Assembly (NCBI RefSeq): GCF_910592395.1
Contig: NC_088318.1
Span: 9,610,349 to 9,674,348 of the forward strand
DNA: 64,000 nt
Direction of reading: 5' to 3'
Source of the DNA: Lineus longissimus
Lineage: Eukaryota; Nemertea; Pilidiophora; Heteronemertea; Lineidae
The notes beneath the pieces are model-generated. The model was not told the origin of the DNA. It searched no databases and saw only the letters and a program-made list of their open reading frames with translations. How positions within the stretch are numbered: the stretch's first letter is position 1; each line of letters starts with the position of its first letter. A program made the translations under genes and the position numbers. This document shows positions 10,189 through 20,205 of this stretch, one piece after another.

Positions 10189-11430
10189 CTACGAGAAAGC
10201 ATTATCCAAGGTTATGCCTGAATGCTTATGAAAGAATGTCTCTGGGCTATTATCACTGGAGACTGAATGAGAGAAGCGGTCTGCTACAACACTGGAATCT
10301 CTAAGAGCATTTACCCTACTGTAATACGCGGCGGATGGTTCGGAAAACCAGCCGACGTGGTTCATCATTTGCTGTGCATTGGATACTGAAGCGGAAACGC
10401 CTAATGTAACGGCACAACCAGCGCGCAAACTGTGTAGCGTTTCGCCCTCGTCGATTCCAATGCCCTTGAGATACTGCTTAAACCTGTCGTACATGGAATT
10501 GTAAGTTGCTCGCTGGTCTAGAACGACACCCTTTTCACCGACTATTCTAAATAAATAGCCCCTGGAAAGATCTACACCTAAGGCTTTCGCGCCCGAGATG
10601 TATCTTTCAATGGCCAAGACAGGGCAGATTTGCTCATCCTGACATCTTTTAATGACAAAGGTGTTAGAACGGCCATTCCCACCTTTTAGCGTCTTTGTAA
10701 ATGTGTGGCAGAAGGTAAACCCCGAGTTGTCACTCATTCTTTTTATTTCCTGCGTTGGAACTTGAGCTAAGTCTGAAGCTCTATCGCCCGCGAAAAATTG
10801 GAGTTTGATAAAAGCTTGATCCCGCAAGAGGGTAAATGTACGCTTTGAGGAAGTGCCCGTGACAGACAGTTCTCTATCGATCAAGGCAGCAATACGCTTT
10901 ATTTTACTGGCGAAAATCGGGATGGCCTGCTTTGGAAGGACGTGAGAGGCAGCCTGTTCACGCCCAATTTGCTTGACATAGTTTGCAATGAGTGAAGATC
11001 TGGCAGGATTGCCGCTTGACAACTGATTATTCCAGACTTTTCCCCTACCGGCGTCTTCAAGTACTGACGCTAAGTTTTGCACGGTATTCTTAACAGATTC
11101 TACTGCCATGCGTTTGGGACATGAACAAGCTAATTCCTTCGGGTTACCTAGAAATGGGCAGTCAATGGAATGAACTTTAGTTTTACCGAATTTGTCTTTC
11201 CATACCAGGAAATTACGCACCTCCTCGGGACCGACATTAGAACAACTTGGAGTTGATGGCAGGGCGAGAAGGAAGCGAAGAAAAACAGACTTGATGCCTT
11301 GTAATCGTTTCTCATGTTGCTGATTGCCAAAAACTCTTTCTAGGTAACGAATTCTCTCGTCAATGCGGGCCGGATCGATTTTCGCCGGTTGCTGAGCTTT
11401 TGATGAGATTGTCTGGAAGGAAAAAGGCAA
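10189..11430 (-). CDS. Ngaro tyrosine recombinase
   Basis: A 413-codon frame from TTG; no ATG is near the start, and a strong 3' splice site (TTGCCTTTTTCCTTCCAG) ends at 11413, so the protein is probably made from a spliced mRNA or as part of Pol. Tyrosine recombinase residues are visible: Arg in FAGDRASDLAQVP (residues ~216-228), HSLR (~337-340), and a C-terminal HVGWFSEPSAAYYSR holding the His and the nucleophilic Tyr. An N-terminal SAM-like region and a Cys/His patch (HSIDCPFLGN, CSCPKR) precede the catalytic domain. The enzyme would integrate a circular cDNA. The frame is intact to its stop at 10189. Confidence 0.87.
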   Translation of the reverse strand: MPFSFQTISSKAQQPAKIDPARIDERIRYLERVFGNQQHEKRLQGIKSVFLRFLLALPSTPSCSNVGPEEVRNFLVWKDKFGKTKVHSIDCPFLGNPKELACSCPKRMAVESVKNTVQNLASVLEDAGRGKVWNNQLSSGNPARSSLIANYVKQIGREQAASHVLPKQAIPIFASKIKRIAALIDRELSVTGTSSKRTFTLLRDQAFIKLQFFAGDRASDLAQVPTQEIKRMSDNSGFTFCHTFTKTLKGGNGRSNTFVIKRCQDEQICPVLAIERYISGAKALGVDLSRGYLFRIVGEKGVVLDQRATYNSMYDRFKQYLKGIGIDEGETLHSLRAGCAVTLGVSASVSNAQQMMNHVGWFSEPSAAYYSRVNALRDSSVVADRFSHSVSSDNSPETFFHKHSGITLDNAFS

Positions 11431-11440
11431 GAGCTTGTAT

Positions 11441-12073
11441 TCATGTAAAAGACATTCTGTAGGCTCTTAAAGAGAAGCGAAGGCCCCTGTTATCTAGCAG
11501 AAAACCCGTCTTAGAGGGTACATGGACAACACCGGTTTGGCCAGCTTCCCCTAGGGTAATTGAGGACATAACGTACTGCCTTATAAACGGAAAACAAACA
11601 GGTACGGGATGGAGAACTGTCAAGACAATCGTGCACTTTCTGACTGAACTTTGTTCTAAGAATCTGAGAACTTGGAAAATTAGACAAAATGGGGGATAAA
11701 TATAATAATTCAAATCCCGAGATAGATCTTGAGCAAAGATGTTTACCCCAGAAGTAGCTGGCGTTAAGCAAGGGGTATAACGTGGGAGGGGTTCACCCTT
11801 AGCATTTTTCATACAGTTTGAATCTAGTGCCATGAGATCAAGCTGGTGGGGGCCATACACATTTTGTAGTAACTCCCACGACTGTTGTGACAACATAACG
11901 TCAGAGTTGGAAAGTGATCGAGAGGGCGAGTCTGCTGGGTTTAGACTAGAGGGGATATAAAACAGCTTCAAACTGATACCTGTAGCCGTTACTAACTGAA
12001 ATACGCTTTTGATAATGTTGGTTAATTGCCTGTCTCTGGAACCATGATTTCGCCATGATTCAACTAACGCCAT
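11441..12073 (-). CDS. Ngaro RNase H, C-terminal part of Pol
   Basis: This frame continues the Pol protein in another reading frame; it overlaps the RT frame by 10 nt. It has the late RNase H region (IPSSLNPADSPSR, with the family Asp) and the conserved tail following it in Ngaro Pol (QLDLMALDSN, SGVNIFAQDL, YPPFCLI). The frame change near 12075-12085 looks like loss of one base inside the RNase H domain, which would inactivate Pol unless it is a sequencing error. It ends 11 nt before the recombinase frame. Confidence 0.8.
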   Translation of the reverse strand: MALVESWRNHGSRDRQLTNIIKSVFQLVTATGISLKLFYIPSSLNPADSPSRSLSNSDVMLSQQSWELLQNVYGPHQLDLMALDSNCMKNAKGEPLPRYTPCLTPATSGVNIFAQDLSRDLNYYIYPPFCLIFQVLRFLEQSSVRKCTIVLTVLHPVPVCFPFIRQYVMSSITLGEAGQTGVVHVPSKTGFLLDNRGLRFSLRAYRMSFT

Positions 12074-13690
12074 GCTGTCAGTGAAGCTTTTAGCAATGCA
12101 TCAGCCTCTTTGAGATGAATGGGCCTTGTATCCTTTATTTCCCAATAATCGGAAAAAATCAATCCACGGCATTTTCCCGAGAGAACAGAGACTCCGTACT
12201 TCGCTAAAGAAGCATCCGTTGCCAAAACGCAGTGCTGATGCGATTCGTCTCTCCATTTCAAGCAACCATTCCAAGAGTCCAGGAAGTTCCAGTGGGAAAT
12301 TTCCTGAAGAAGAGAATGATACATCTTAACTGCGTTAGACGAATTATGAGAGGCAGAGGATATTGCCCTGTTCATTTCTCTTGTGTACAAAGCTGCCCCG
12401 GGAACGACTAAAGCTAAAGAAATACATTTGCCGACAAATCTCTGTAACATTTTTAGAGTAACAGTTTTTTGGGTAAGCAGCCGATCTCTCAATAAAGCGA
12501 AGGATGCTCTTTTATCGTCAGGCAGCAAATAAGCGCATAGAACGGAGTCAACAATGAATCCTAGGTGACGCAACGAGGTACATTCGGACAGGCAGCTTTT
12601 ATTGAAGGCGATGGTATAACCTAATCTAGTTAGGAGTTGTAGCAAAGAATACGTAATAACAGTGATGTCAAGTACTGGTTGTTTAGTTTTAGGGTGCATG
12701 GTCTCGACGGCATACCTATCATCGATGTACTGGGTATTTCTAATATCAAAGGAACGCAGATAAGCTGTTGCCACGTAACCTACTGACTGGTATACAAAAG
12801 CCGATGCTTTCCAGCCAAAAGGTAAAGTGTTATAAACCATTATCCAGCCATTAAACGTTATCCCAAAAAACGTTTTAGAGCGTTCAGAAAGGAAAAGATG
12901 ATCATAGCCGGATTTATCATCACACGAAATCATTCTGGCATTTTTATCAACAAGCCTATGTAAATGAAGAAGAGTGTCCAGGCTGAATGGGTTGTCTTGT
13001 ATCCACAAGTTAAGATAGCGCTCATCATGACAGAGTCTAGGCTTTGAGGGCTCTACGGTTAATGGCATAATTATATGTGGTAGGTTACATTCACCAAGTT
13101 TACCTAATAATGATAAAGCGCCATTTGCTAATCTTTTTTCTAATTCTGAAACTACAAAAGGAATGTGCTCTCTACAGTTCTGTGCGTTAGGAAGATGCAT
13201 CTTAGGGGGGTGATCAGAGTCGAAGGACATGCCTTTATATTGCCCCTTAAAATGTGTGAACATATCTATAGCGTATACTCCATCGACAAGCCAGGCTCTG
13301 ATAAGTTTGTTTGGGGGCGACGAGTCCAATCTCTTTTTAAGAATTTCGTCCCATTGGTCAATATGTTGGTGAAGCTGGCCAGGAACAAAATGTTCGGGAT
13401 CACGCAGCGGCAGTGTTTGAATATTAAAAGGAACTTTTTTACTTAAGACATCCTCAAAGTTAGGATTGATGTGGGCCGAAGGTTGGGGACTCTTCCCGTT
13501 TAAAAGCTTCCAAGCTGGTGTTCTAGAAAACGCTCTAGCTGCACGAAGAGGTAGAAAGTTCGAGTTTTTTTCCCAATCAGGAATTTTGAAGTGGAGGTCG
13601 TTGACAATTTTCTGTAAAGAGGAAAAAACAAACGGGATAAGTCCCCAACCTTCAACCCATGCGAGAGGCAAGCTCCCGCTAAGGACTCAG
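12064..13690 (-). CDS. Ngaro reverse transcriptase - RNase H N-terminus
   Basis: Reverse transcriptase of the Ngaro/DIRS class, about 540 codons. Visible motifs: KPRLCHDERYLN (motif 1-2), MISCDDKSGYDHLFL (motif A), NTLPFGWKASAFVYQ (motif B), and the catalytic QYIDDRYAV (motif C, YIDD) near residues 305-315. The start of RNase H follows with ATDAS and KEAD carrying the first Asp and the Glu. There is no ATG near the start; the open frame begins after a TGA at about 13691, just where a long pyrimidine tract and CACTGAG could form a 3' splice site. Entry into this frame is therefore probably by splicing from gag. The frame breaks near 12084 (see RNase H). Confidence 0.87.
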
Positions 13691-13948
13691 TGGCCCCGGG
13701 AAGAAGGAAGAGGAAGAAAGCTTAGATGAAACAGGGAAAATACAAAGTTATTGTAATTTTGTAAAGACTCAGTTCTATCCTTATGTTTCGGTATGAAAAT
13801 TCCTTTGAAGCTAATAACCCCACCGATAATTCCGCTTGTTAGACTGTACCGAAAAGATTTCGTTCTGTTCATAAATTGGATGGTTACATTGTTTGCCGAT
13901 ATTGTTTACCTGTGGTCGATGTGTAGAGAGAAAAAGGGGGAAAGTATT

Positions 13949-14158
13949 CTAAGTGGGATTGGTGTCTCTGAGGTCTTTCAATTTCTGACAGTCACGGACC
14001 CAATGATCGGTGGATTTGCAAAAGAAACATGGGTATTGGCTCGCGCCGCGCGAAAATCTCCCGCCCCTGGATCCTCGCCTCGGGGACGCGAACGGGTATC
14101 TTTGGCCATAACCTTGAAAGGGATCTAAGTTGGGGAAAAGGGTGGCCGTTGGTAGTTT
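13949..14158 (-). CDS. Ngaro Gag zinc-knuckle tail, out of frame with Gag
   Basis: Past the stop of the main Gag frame, a second frame is open from about 14158 to a stop at 13949. It runs through an RG-rich stretch into CFFCKSTDHWVRDC, a CX2CX4HX4C zinc knuckle near 13995-14030. This is the expected C-terminus of Gag, but it is in the -1 frame relative to the upstream part. The switch would have to lie in the TTTTCCCC run at about 14130-14140. No standard slippery heptamer is in phase, so a lost or gained base is the simpler reading. Confidence 0.7.
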   Translation of the reverse strand, partial: KLPTATLFPNLDPFQGYGQRYPFASPRRGSRGGRFSRGASQYPCFFCKSTDHWVRDCQKLKDLRDTNPT

Positions 14159-14670
14159 GCCTGGGATGGGTAGAGGTTCTGAAGCGGGGAGGCCTGCCTA
14201 GGGACTCTCGTCTTTTTCTTAACGGGTTGCTCCTCTTCATCTTCGGAGCTATCATCCTTTGGTTTCGTTTTCCTTAGGTGCTTTGCCAAAGCCTTGGAAA
14301 CCGCATCACTAGCACCGCCTCCTAGGATGTCCAAGCAAAACAAGGAGAGATTGAGCTTTCCCTGATTTAACTTTGCCTTCAGCTCTTCATATGTAATCTG
14401 CAACTTATCTCGGAACTTTACGGCAGCTCGGGCTAGTTGATCCAACAAAAGTATTAGAAGAGATTCGTACGGAGAGTTTTGGGACGCTACACATCTCACC
14501 TGTTGCTTCAAGGAATCTAAATCTGCGGCGGCAGAGCCGGTCAAAGGAATCGACAAAGTCGTAGCCTCGGTTAGCGTTGCCGGATATAGCGTAGCAGATG
14601 GGCCTGGTTTAGGGACAGTTTCACATCTCCTAGCCTTCGACGGCGGGGCCTCTTTGTCAGAACCCGAGGA
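14125..14670 (-). CDS. Ngaro Gag, exon 2
   Basis: 182 codons, beginning directly after the 3' splice site TTTCTTTGCTTCAG (AG at 14671-14672). It is a Gag-like protein: Ser/Pro-rich start, a Leu-rich helical segment (SLLILLLDQLARAAVKFRD), then an acidic SSEDEEEQ tract and KKKTR basic patch near the end. It stops at 14125, with the zinc-knuckle continuing in another frame. The phase 0 junction joins it cleanly to exon 1. Confidence 0.75.
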   Translation of the reverse strand, partial: SSGSDKEAPPSKARRCETVPKPGPSATLYPATLTEATTLSIPLTGSAAADLDSLKQQVRCVASQNSPYESLLILLLDQLARAAVKFRDKLQITYEELKAKLNQGKLNLSLFCLDILGGGASDAVSKALAKHLRKTKPKDDSSEDEEEQPVKKKTRVPRQASPLQNLYPSQANYQRPPFSPT

Positions 14671-14902
14671 CTGAAGCAAAGAAATGTGCATTAAAAAAGG
14701 GAAAGGTAAAGAAAGAGATGAAGTCCGGCCAAGAGAACGACGTGATGGAAAAAGGTTTTAAAATGAGATTTTAGCTTTGTGGGTTCTGAGTGATCTAAGA
14801 ATTGGACCGGGTCAAACTTGATACGACCTGCCTGGCTGGGAACTGCTGGAGTTAGCGTCAAGGGAGTTTATATTGACAAATTAATATAAAATTCGAGCTT
14901 AC
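14671..14902 (-). other. Intron inside Ngaro gag
   Basis: Donor TTG|GTAAGC at 14902 and acceptor CTTTGCTTCAG| at 14671, length 232 bp. Both flanking exons are in phase 0, and the intron is AT-rich with an in-frame stop if read through. A retained intron in a retroelement means genomic RNA must escape splicing. Confidence 0.72.
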
Positions 14903-15208
14903 CAAGTCCTGACCAGCCGGTTGGCCCATTTCATTAGCCAACAGTATGACGAAATGTGCGAGTATACGCAGATTTACGAGGTTCGGCTCCCTGTTGGCCA
15001 TCGAGAGAATTTGCGTCGCCGACTCTCCTGTCAGCCTACCGACGGCCTCATCGAGATCGCCCTCGGATAGGCTGGTAAGCGGCGTGTCTTTAGTAAGTCT
15101 TGCGAAGTCCTTTGGGGGGCCTGAAGTTTCCTTGAGTGATACCAGGAGTGGCATGATTTGGCTGGCTGGCAGGGTATGCCTTCTTTTAAGTACTGGTGGT
15201 AGTACCAT
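14903..15208 (-). CDS. Ngaro Gag, exon 1
   Basis: 102 codons from an ATG that directly follows a 3' splice site (TTCTGTTTACAG|ATG, AG at 15209). A matching donor CCAAG|GTACGT lies at 15323, giving a probable 115-bp 5' UTR intron. The protein is helical and charged (LTSLSEGDLDEAVGRLTGES), as in Gag N-termini. It runs to the donor at 14902. Confidence 0.68.
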
Positions 15209-15552
15209 CTGTAAACAGAATAGAACTTGATAGAGCTCGCCTACAAGAACACAGGGGTGCTTGAAACCAGGCAAGCTGACCTAAAATACGGCAAAGTCGT
15301 CAAATCGAACTGACAAAACGTACCTTGGCTTCGTTCGTGATGCTGATTGTGTCATGAGAGCAGAGAGAAAGAGATCGTGAGAAGGTACCTGCCCAATATA
15401 AAGCCTAACGCCCAGCCTGATTATGCAACTTTCGGCCACATGGCATAAACGTATCATTCAACCAATTCGCCTTGCCTTTATTAAAACTGCTTAGTCCCAG
15501 ACGGCCTCGGCCTACTATAAGCTAATAGCGAAAACGACACAGCCTTCTGTGT

Positions 15553-15664
15553 CGGTGAGTACTGGTCAAGCGAATCTTCGCGACCTGGTCAAGCGAATCT
15601 TCGCGACCTAACTATTCACATATTACGCGAATCTTCGCGCCTGGTCAAGCGAATCTTCGCGACC
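15553..15664 (-). repeat. Tandem motif CAAGCGAATCTTCGCG in Ngaro 5' leader
   Basis: Four copies of a palindrome-bearing unit around CGAATCTTCGCG, spaced 25-45 bp, lie 320-430 bp inside the 5' edge of the element. They may be promoter or packaging elements of the retrotransposon. Confidence 0.75.
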
Positions 15665-15931
15665 GTAACATAAAACGCCAGCCTTATATAATAAAAGAAG
15701 TGGTATACAAATTTGCCCTGGGGAAGGCAAATGGCTGCCCAATTACTATAAAATCGAAAAACCAAAAAGTACAGAAAGCGAGAAAGCGGCGAAAGGATCA
15801 AGGAAAACGAGAAATACCGGAAAATGTAAAGAAGGGCTCCGCAAAAGAAGTACAGGACGGGAAGCGAGGGCGACCCGAGAAAAGATAGTAGAAAGGGGAA
15901 TCGGGAGAGAGCACAAAACATGACCGGCGCG

Positions 15932-15987
15932 AAGCCGTCGAGAAATCCAAGTGACGTCACAAGGAATGGGTTATACCACTTCAGGTG
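15932..15987 (-). repeat. Ngaro repeat A1 (5' edge of element)
   Basis: Matches A2 at 9763-9818 over 56 bp with one mismatch. Beyond CAGGTG the flank diverges, which sets the element edge. Confidence 0.88.
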
Positions 15988-16075
15988 CCGGTGGCGAAGC
16001 GCAGGGGCACCTCCGTTCCTCTCAAACATTTAAATTCTACTTAATCTTTATTAATTAAACACCTTAACACCTTCG

Positions 16076-16145
16076 GTGCTATATGACGGAGATCTCCGCG
16101 ACCCCATCACGTAAACGCTTGGGCGCTATATGACGGAGATCTCCG
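16076..16145. repeat. Direct pair of GCTATATGACGGAGATCTCCGC
   Basis: The 22-bp unit, which holds the palindrome CGGAGATCTCCG, occurs at about 16078-16099 and 16121-16142, just outside the Ngaro 5' edge. A TATA-like core plus a dyad suggests a promoter fragment or an older repeat; no gene can be tied to it with confidence. Confidence 0.55.
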
Positions 16146-16197
16146 CCAAGATTCAAATCTCCCGCCCAGTGATGACGAAAGCAATCTCCCCTCCACT

Positions 16198-16449
16198 ATG
16201 TCATCTGCTACGGTTCCACCGAGATCACACAATAGGCTGGAGTTATTTTTAGCCCCGCAGACGATCCATGTGATCTATAGAATTGAATACAATGGCGAGC
16301 AAGTGGGGAACGCAAAGAAACTCGATATTTTTGCAAAAAGTGCCAAGTTCCACTACACAAGGGAAAATGCTTTGAGGCCTACCACTCAAACAGACAATAC
16401 TATGATTAGGACTAAGGACAGAAGAAACAACACAGAAAGTTTCAGGTAG
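16198..16449 (+). CDS. Unidentified short ORF, possible exon
   Basis: An 83-codon frame from ATG, basic and without recognised motifs, ending near a good splice donor (TTTCAG|GTAGAT at about 16446). It lies 50 bases after the GCTATATGACGG pair. It may be a first exon or chance. Confidence 0.25.
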   Translation: MSSATVPPRSHNRLELFLAPQTIHVIYRIEYNGEQVGNAKKLDIFAKSAKFHYTRENALRPTTQTDNTMIRTKDRRNNTESFR

Positions 16450-17885
16450 ATATCTTTATTATTTCTATTTTTATTAATTCTTTGAAAAACGGTAAAAAGT
16501 GGCGTAACCTTAACGGGCGAAAATTAGGAAAAACGCTCAGCACCCAAGGTGTTAATTAATTCCTATCTTTCACATCAGATTCACGATTTCTTTAGAGCGC
16601 TCTACGAACAGGAATAAAGTAGTTCCATTCATTTGAATCTAAGGTATGCCACATACAGCAGCTGGGGGCTGCCACATAAGGCAATGGGATGCCTTTAACG
16701 GCAGCGTTGCCGTTCTTTGTCGTTTCCCATAATCATCAGAATTTTTAGTGCCGAATTTCTTCCAAACTTCGTTCCACGATAAAAATTTAGCACAGTAAGT
16801 ACTTTATTGAAGTCTTAGATTAAACTTGACTAGTTGGTTGGACGAAAAAAGATTGTTTTGATATAGCATTCAGCTGACAAACTTTTGACAGCTCGGTGAC
16901 ATTCACATCAGTGCGAGAATTGTACACAGTGACGCTATTATGGGCCGGTCCATTTGATCGGTATTTTATCACGTGATGGTGATTCTCTTTTCTGATTGGA
17001 CGTAGCCTACTATCAGTTCAGTGATTTATTGTAAAAGGGGTTGAAGCTTGCAATTCGTAAATATTGATTTTTGAAGGGGTTTTCCTCTGCAGGCTTTCTG
17101 GTGGCCCTAAAAATCCTTGCTGAAATAAATTGCTTTCCCTAAAAAATCCTAAATTCAATCAAAATTTGCTCTTTTCCCCCTAAATATTCCAAATTTTCTC
17201 TTTTTCTGGTGATCAAGCACGCTCAAGTACAATGTCATTGATGATGTGACTGGCATAACTCGACATAGGACTCACAGGATACCAGGAAATCGCATCTTAG
17301 GGGTTTCTGTCATAAAAATAATTTCGTGGGGAGGACCCCCATACCCCCCTACACCTTGACGCCGAGGGTGCTAGCATAACTCGGCATATTTTGGTTTGGT
17401 ATGGTTATCAGGAGTGGATTCAGCGTGTGAATTTGTCTAAAGCATGATTTTGTTGATGTAGAATGTTGTCAGGATGCCAGGAAATCGCATTTAAGGGTGT
17501 TCCGTCCCCCCATACCTGGACCACCATACCCCCCCCCTACACCTTGACACCGGGGGCGCTCGCATCATGCACCTATTATGCATTGGGCTCCGCCATCAGT
17601 GAGGGAATTAGAGAATTAGGTCCCCTTTCTTCAAAGGTTGCACCCCTCCTTCAAAACCCTGGATCCACCCCTGGTTATCTCATCGTGAACGAATCCATCA
17701 CACAAACAGTGGAGGGGTGCTAAGCACACCCGGCAAGTATTTTGTGAGTGTGTGCGTGAAGGCCAGGTGTGAGTACTAATATTTATTCCAACAGATTTTC
17801 ATGAGTAATAAACCCTAAATCGCCCTGAAACGACTACAAACACCCCTAAAAATCCCTAAATGTCGAGTTAAAATGCCCTAAAAAA
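16450..17885. other. Old repeat-derived sequence, no gene
   Basis: Two diverged direct copies of a ~110-bp unit (about 17265-17375 and 17465-17575; both contain CCAGGAAATCGCAT and CCCTACACCTTGAC) lie here. Phrases such as CCCTAAAAATCC recur at 17100-17175 and 17810-17890. The frames seen are chance readings of these repeats. Confidence 0.5.
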
Positions 17886-17889
17886 AACC

Positions 17890-18545
17890 CTTGAATGTTC
17901 TTATAGTTGGCCAGAAAGCCTGCTTCTGTCAAATCATCGACATCCTTTCACTTGAGGAATATCAGTCTTGTGCGAAAACGTCTGACTGTACAGGCAACGA
18001 TATTGCTTGTGCAGTCGTTGGTAATCACAAGACTGGATTATTGTATCAGTCTACTTGCCGGCATCGACGAGAACCTAATGCGCAAGTTACAACTAGTCCA
18101 AAATCGTGCTGCGAGGATCATCACTCGTACGCCTCACAGGGACCACATTACGCCAGTCCTTAGAGACCTTCATTGGCTTCCTGTCCGATCCAGAATCGAT
18201 TTCAAGCTCCTTCTCTTTGTATATAAACCAGAATCGGCACAGCACCAGGATACATTATCTGAACTTCTTCCTTAATAGACACCACGGCGCAGCCTAAGAT
18301 CCGATAGTCTAGGTCTTCTTATCACCCCTAGATTCTGTCTGGACAGTTTTGGTGGCAAGACTTTCTCAGTATACGCCTCCAAATTGTGGAATACATTGGA
18401 CTACGGTATTAAGGAATCGGACAGTGTGGCGATCTTAAAATCTCAGTTAAAGACGCTACTGTTTGGAACGGTTTTATGTCGAGTGCATGTGAGCAGTAAC
18501 TCTATTGGAACTAGCGCTATATAAGATATATTTTATTATTATTTT
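17890..18545 (+). mobile_element. LINE (CR1/Jockey-like) 3' fragment
   Basis: 5'-truncated non-LTR retrotransposon. Its frame at 17907-18275 reads the C-terminal part of a reverse transcriptase: a SFHLRNISLVRK start, TRLDYCISLLAG, KLQLVQNRAARIITRT, and LRDLHWLPVRSRI. After stop codons the expected tail continues (about 18320-18480, with TFSVYASKLWNTL in another frame). It ends GCGCTATATAAGATATATT followed by a TTATT repeat, the usual 3' tail of such elements. The source was already decayed. Confidence 0.85.
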
Positions 18546-18889
18546 ATTATAATCATTGGAATTGCCAATTAGATTACCGGTATAGTTTTCAACTGACAGC
18601 TGGCAATGTTGTTTTTTAGAGACGGGTTTCTTGGTCCAAACCAGCTGTCTTGTTAATGTGTGTCACTCTTTTAAGAGCTGCAGAATGAAAAAGATGTTGT
18701 TTTGATGCATTGACATGACATGACACACTGCACTAAGCCTATAGGGCCCATGTACAATAGTTCATTATCAGTTCTCAAAAGTGTGTTTGTAGAGATACTA
18801 TACTTATAGGCCTAGGCCTACCCGGCACTTAGTTTTATCTAATATGGCCTATCACTATGTAATTTAATTTGTTTCTTTTCACTTCCAGT

Positions 18890-19345
18890 GAATACTGCTT
18901 TCAGTTTTGCTGTCCAGACTCCATGGTACCAAAGGAGGTCGCTGAGTGTGGCAATACAACCATCCGCCAGATTGTCCATAAGCTGTCCTACGTGATGTCC
19001 GACAGAGCAGCCAACGAGAAACTGTCAAACCACCAGATTTCGGAATGGAAGAACAATTTGATGGCCGACTTCCCCGAAGAGACTACAACTGTGAAATCTT
19101 TCTTTTGTATGATTCACGTCCTGCTAGGTTTCCACTCATACGGGGTAAAGCACATCAGCAGCGTACAGAAAGAGCTAGAAGAGGAGGGATCAAATTCGGG
19201 AGGGACGGCCATGTTCCATACAGGCGCGAGGTGGCTGGCCAGCGCACGGTCTAGTTCATAGCGGAGTTACTTGGTCCTATTCTGGATGAAAAGAACGGAC
19301 AACGTGATAGGTGGATGGCTTACTGCAGACTCAACGACAAAACCG
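18890..19345 (+). pseudogene. Fragment of an uncharacterised, transposase-like invertebrate gene
   Basis: A frame opens after a 3' splice site (TTTCACTTCCAG at 18889) and runs to 19261 with MSDRAANEKLSN near residue 45 and FFCMIHVLLGFHSYG near residue 90. In another frame LLGPILDEKNGQRDRW follows at about 19265-19320. I recall this MSDRAA ... HVLLGFH ... LLGP-DEKNG-RDRW order from repeated uncharacterised invertebrate proteins that look transposon-derived; no domain name can be given. The frame break and an adjacent stop near 19250 mark it as a relic. Confidence 0.5.
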
Positions 19346-19881
19346 CGTCGCTTTGAATGTGTCCCATTTTTAGCAAACTTTTCCCCAAAAATTCAATGTT
19401 CCGATCCTGACTGTACGTTGTTTACTACACTAAGGATAATAAATGAAGCACTGTCATAATCATTTGGCAATTTTCATTCTGTTAATGTCCGTTTTTGGTA
19501 CAAATCAAGCAAAATCAGTCAGTTTTAAGCCGTTTGAAAAATGGTAGGGTGTAAATTTATGTATACATGGGGCCCCAAAACTGCGTTCAGATCTATAGGC
19601 CTATTTTTGTTAATGTTAGGCCTACCGGAGTTGAATCCCATAGACCCATATCATAGTTCCTTGTGACGACCATGAGAATATTTGCTCAAATTCCCTTCCG
19701 GGACGAACTAGGCGAAACAATAGCTTTCACGGTACACCGACCCTAGACAATGGGTCGAGAGGCACTTTATATCATTTCCAAATATAATACCCTTGCAATA
19801 GAATTCATGAATTAACATTCAAAATGACTCCCTTATAGGAGGATAATGGCATAACCTCCTGATTAAGGACACCTCTCTAAT

Positions 19882-20205
19882 AAGGGATTAAGCGGAGTAA
19901 TGGTTAGAGCGCCAGGTGCATAACCAAAAGGTCGCAGGTTCGCCCCATTGTCTAGAACCTCGAGACTGATTCAGTGTCCCTGGTAAGACATTTAACCCTG
20001 CAGTTGCTTCTCTCCACCTGGGTAAAAATGTGTACCAGTTGGAATGATCAGTAAGACAATGGCGCTGGATTGACGGCAGCCTTTCTGAGTTCTACTGAAA
20101 GGTTTCAGGAGAGACCACGGAATGATTGTGAGGCGCTTTGAGACTCTGTTATACAATGTCAAGTGTCAACTGTGCCCATCCCATGGGTGTCTGCAATAGA
20201 GGTTG
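19882..20205 (+). mobile_element. tRNA-derived SINE
   Basis: The head (19882-19955) is tRNA-like: AGTAATGGTTAGAGCGCC (box A region), a CAT at the anticodon position and a GGTTCGCCCC box B. The body reads GTCCCTGGTAAGACATTTAACCC and TTGCTTCTCTCCACCTGGGT, phrases common in deuterostome tRNA SINEs. A second, shorter copy with the same head lies on the minus strand at 27862-27952. Confidence 0.75.

Larger units (their letters stand above)
9519..15987 (-). mobile_element. Ngaro-type (tyrosine recombinase) retrotransposon
   Basis: A 6.47-kb element on the minus strand. Reading 5' to 3' it has terminal repeat A1 (15932-15987), a spliced gag, a zinc knuckle, RT-RNase H, a tyrosine recombinase, then repeat B1 (9817-9887), A2 (9763-9818) and B2 (9519-9589). 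A1/A2 and B1/B2 are the split direct repeats known for Ngaro elements, and they fix both edges at the shared TG next to TTATCAC/CAGG. B1 and B2 are identical over 71 bp and A1/A2 differ at one position over 56 bp, so insertion was recent. There is no integrase or protease; integration would be by the recombinase. About 173 bp between A2 and B2 match nothing else here. Confidence 0.88.

Noticed and set aside
14125-14145. Programmed -1 frameshift site in Ngaro gag
   Set aside because: The CCCTTTTCCCC run is not in the phase needed for a standard X-XXY-YYZ slip; an indel is simpler.
19882-19955. Functional tRNA gene
   Set aside because: Boxes A and B are present but the cloverleaf stems are poor and a SINE body follows; a second copy exists at 27862.
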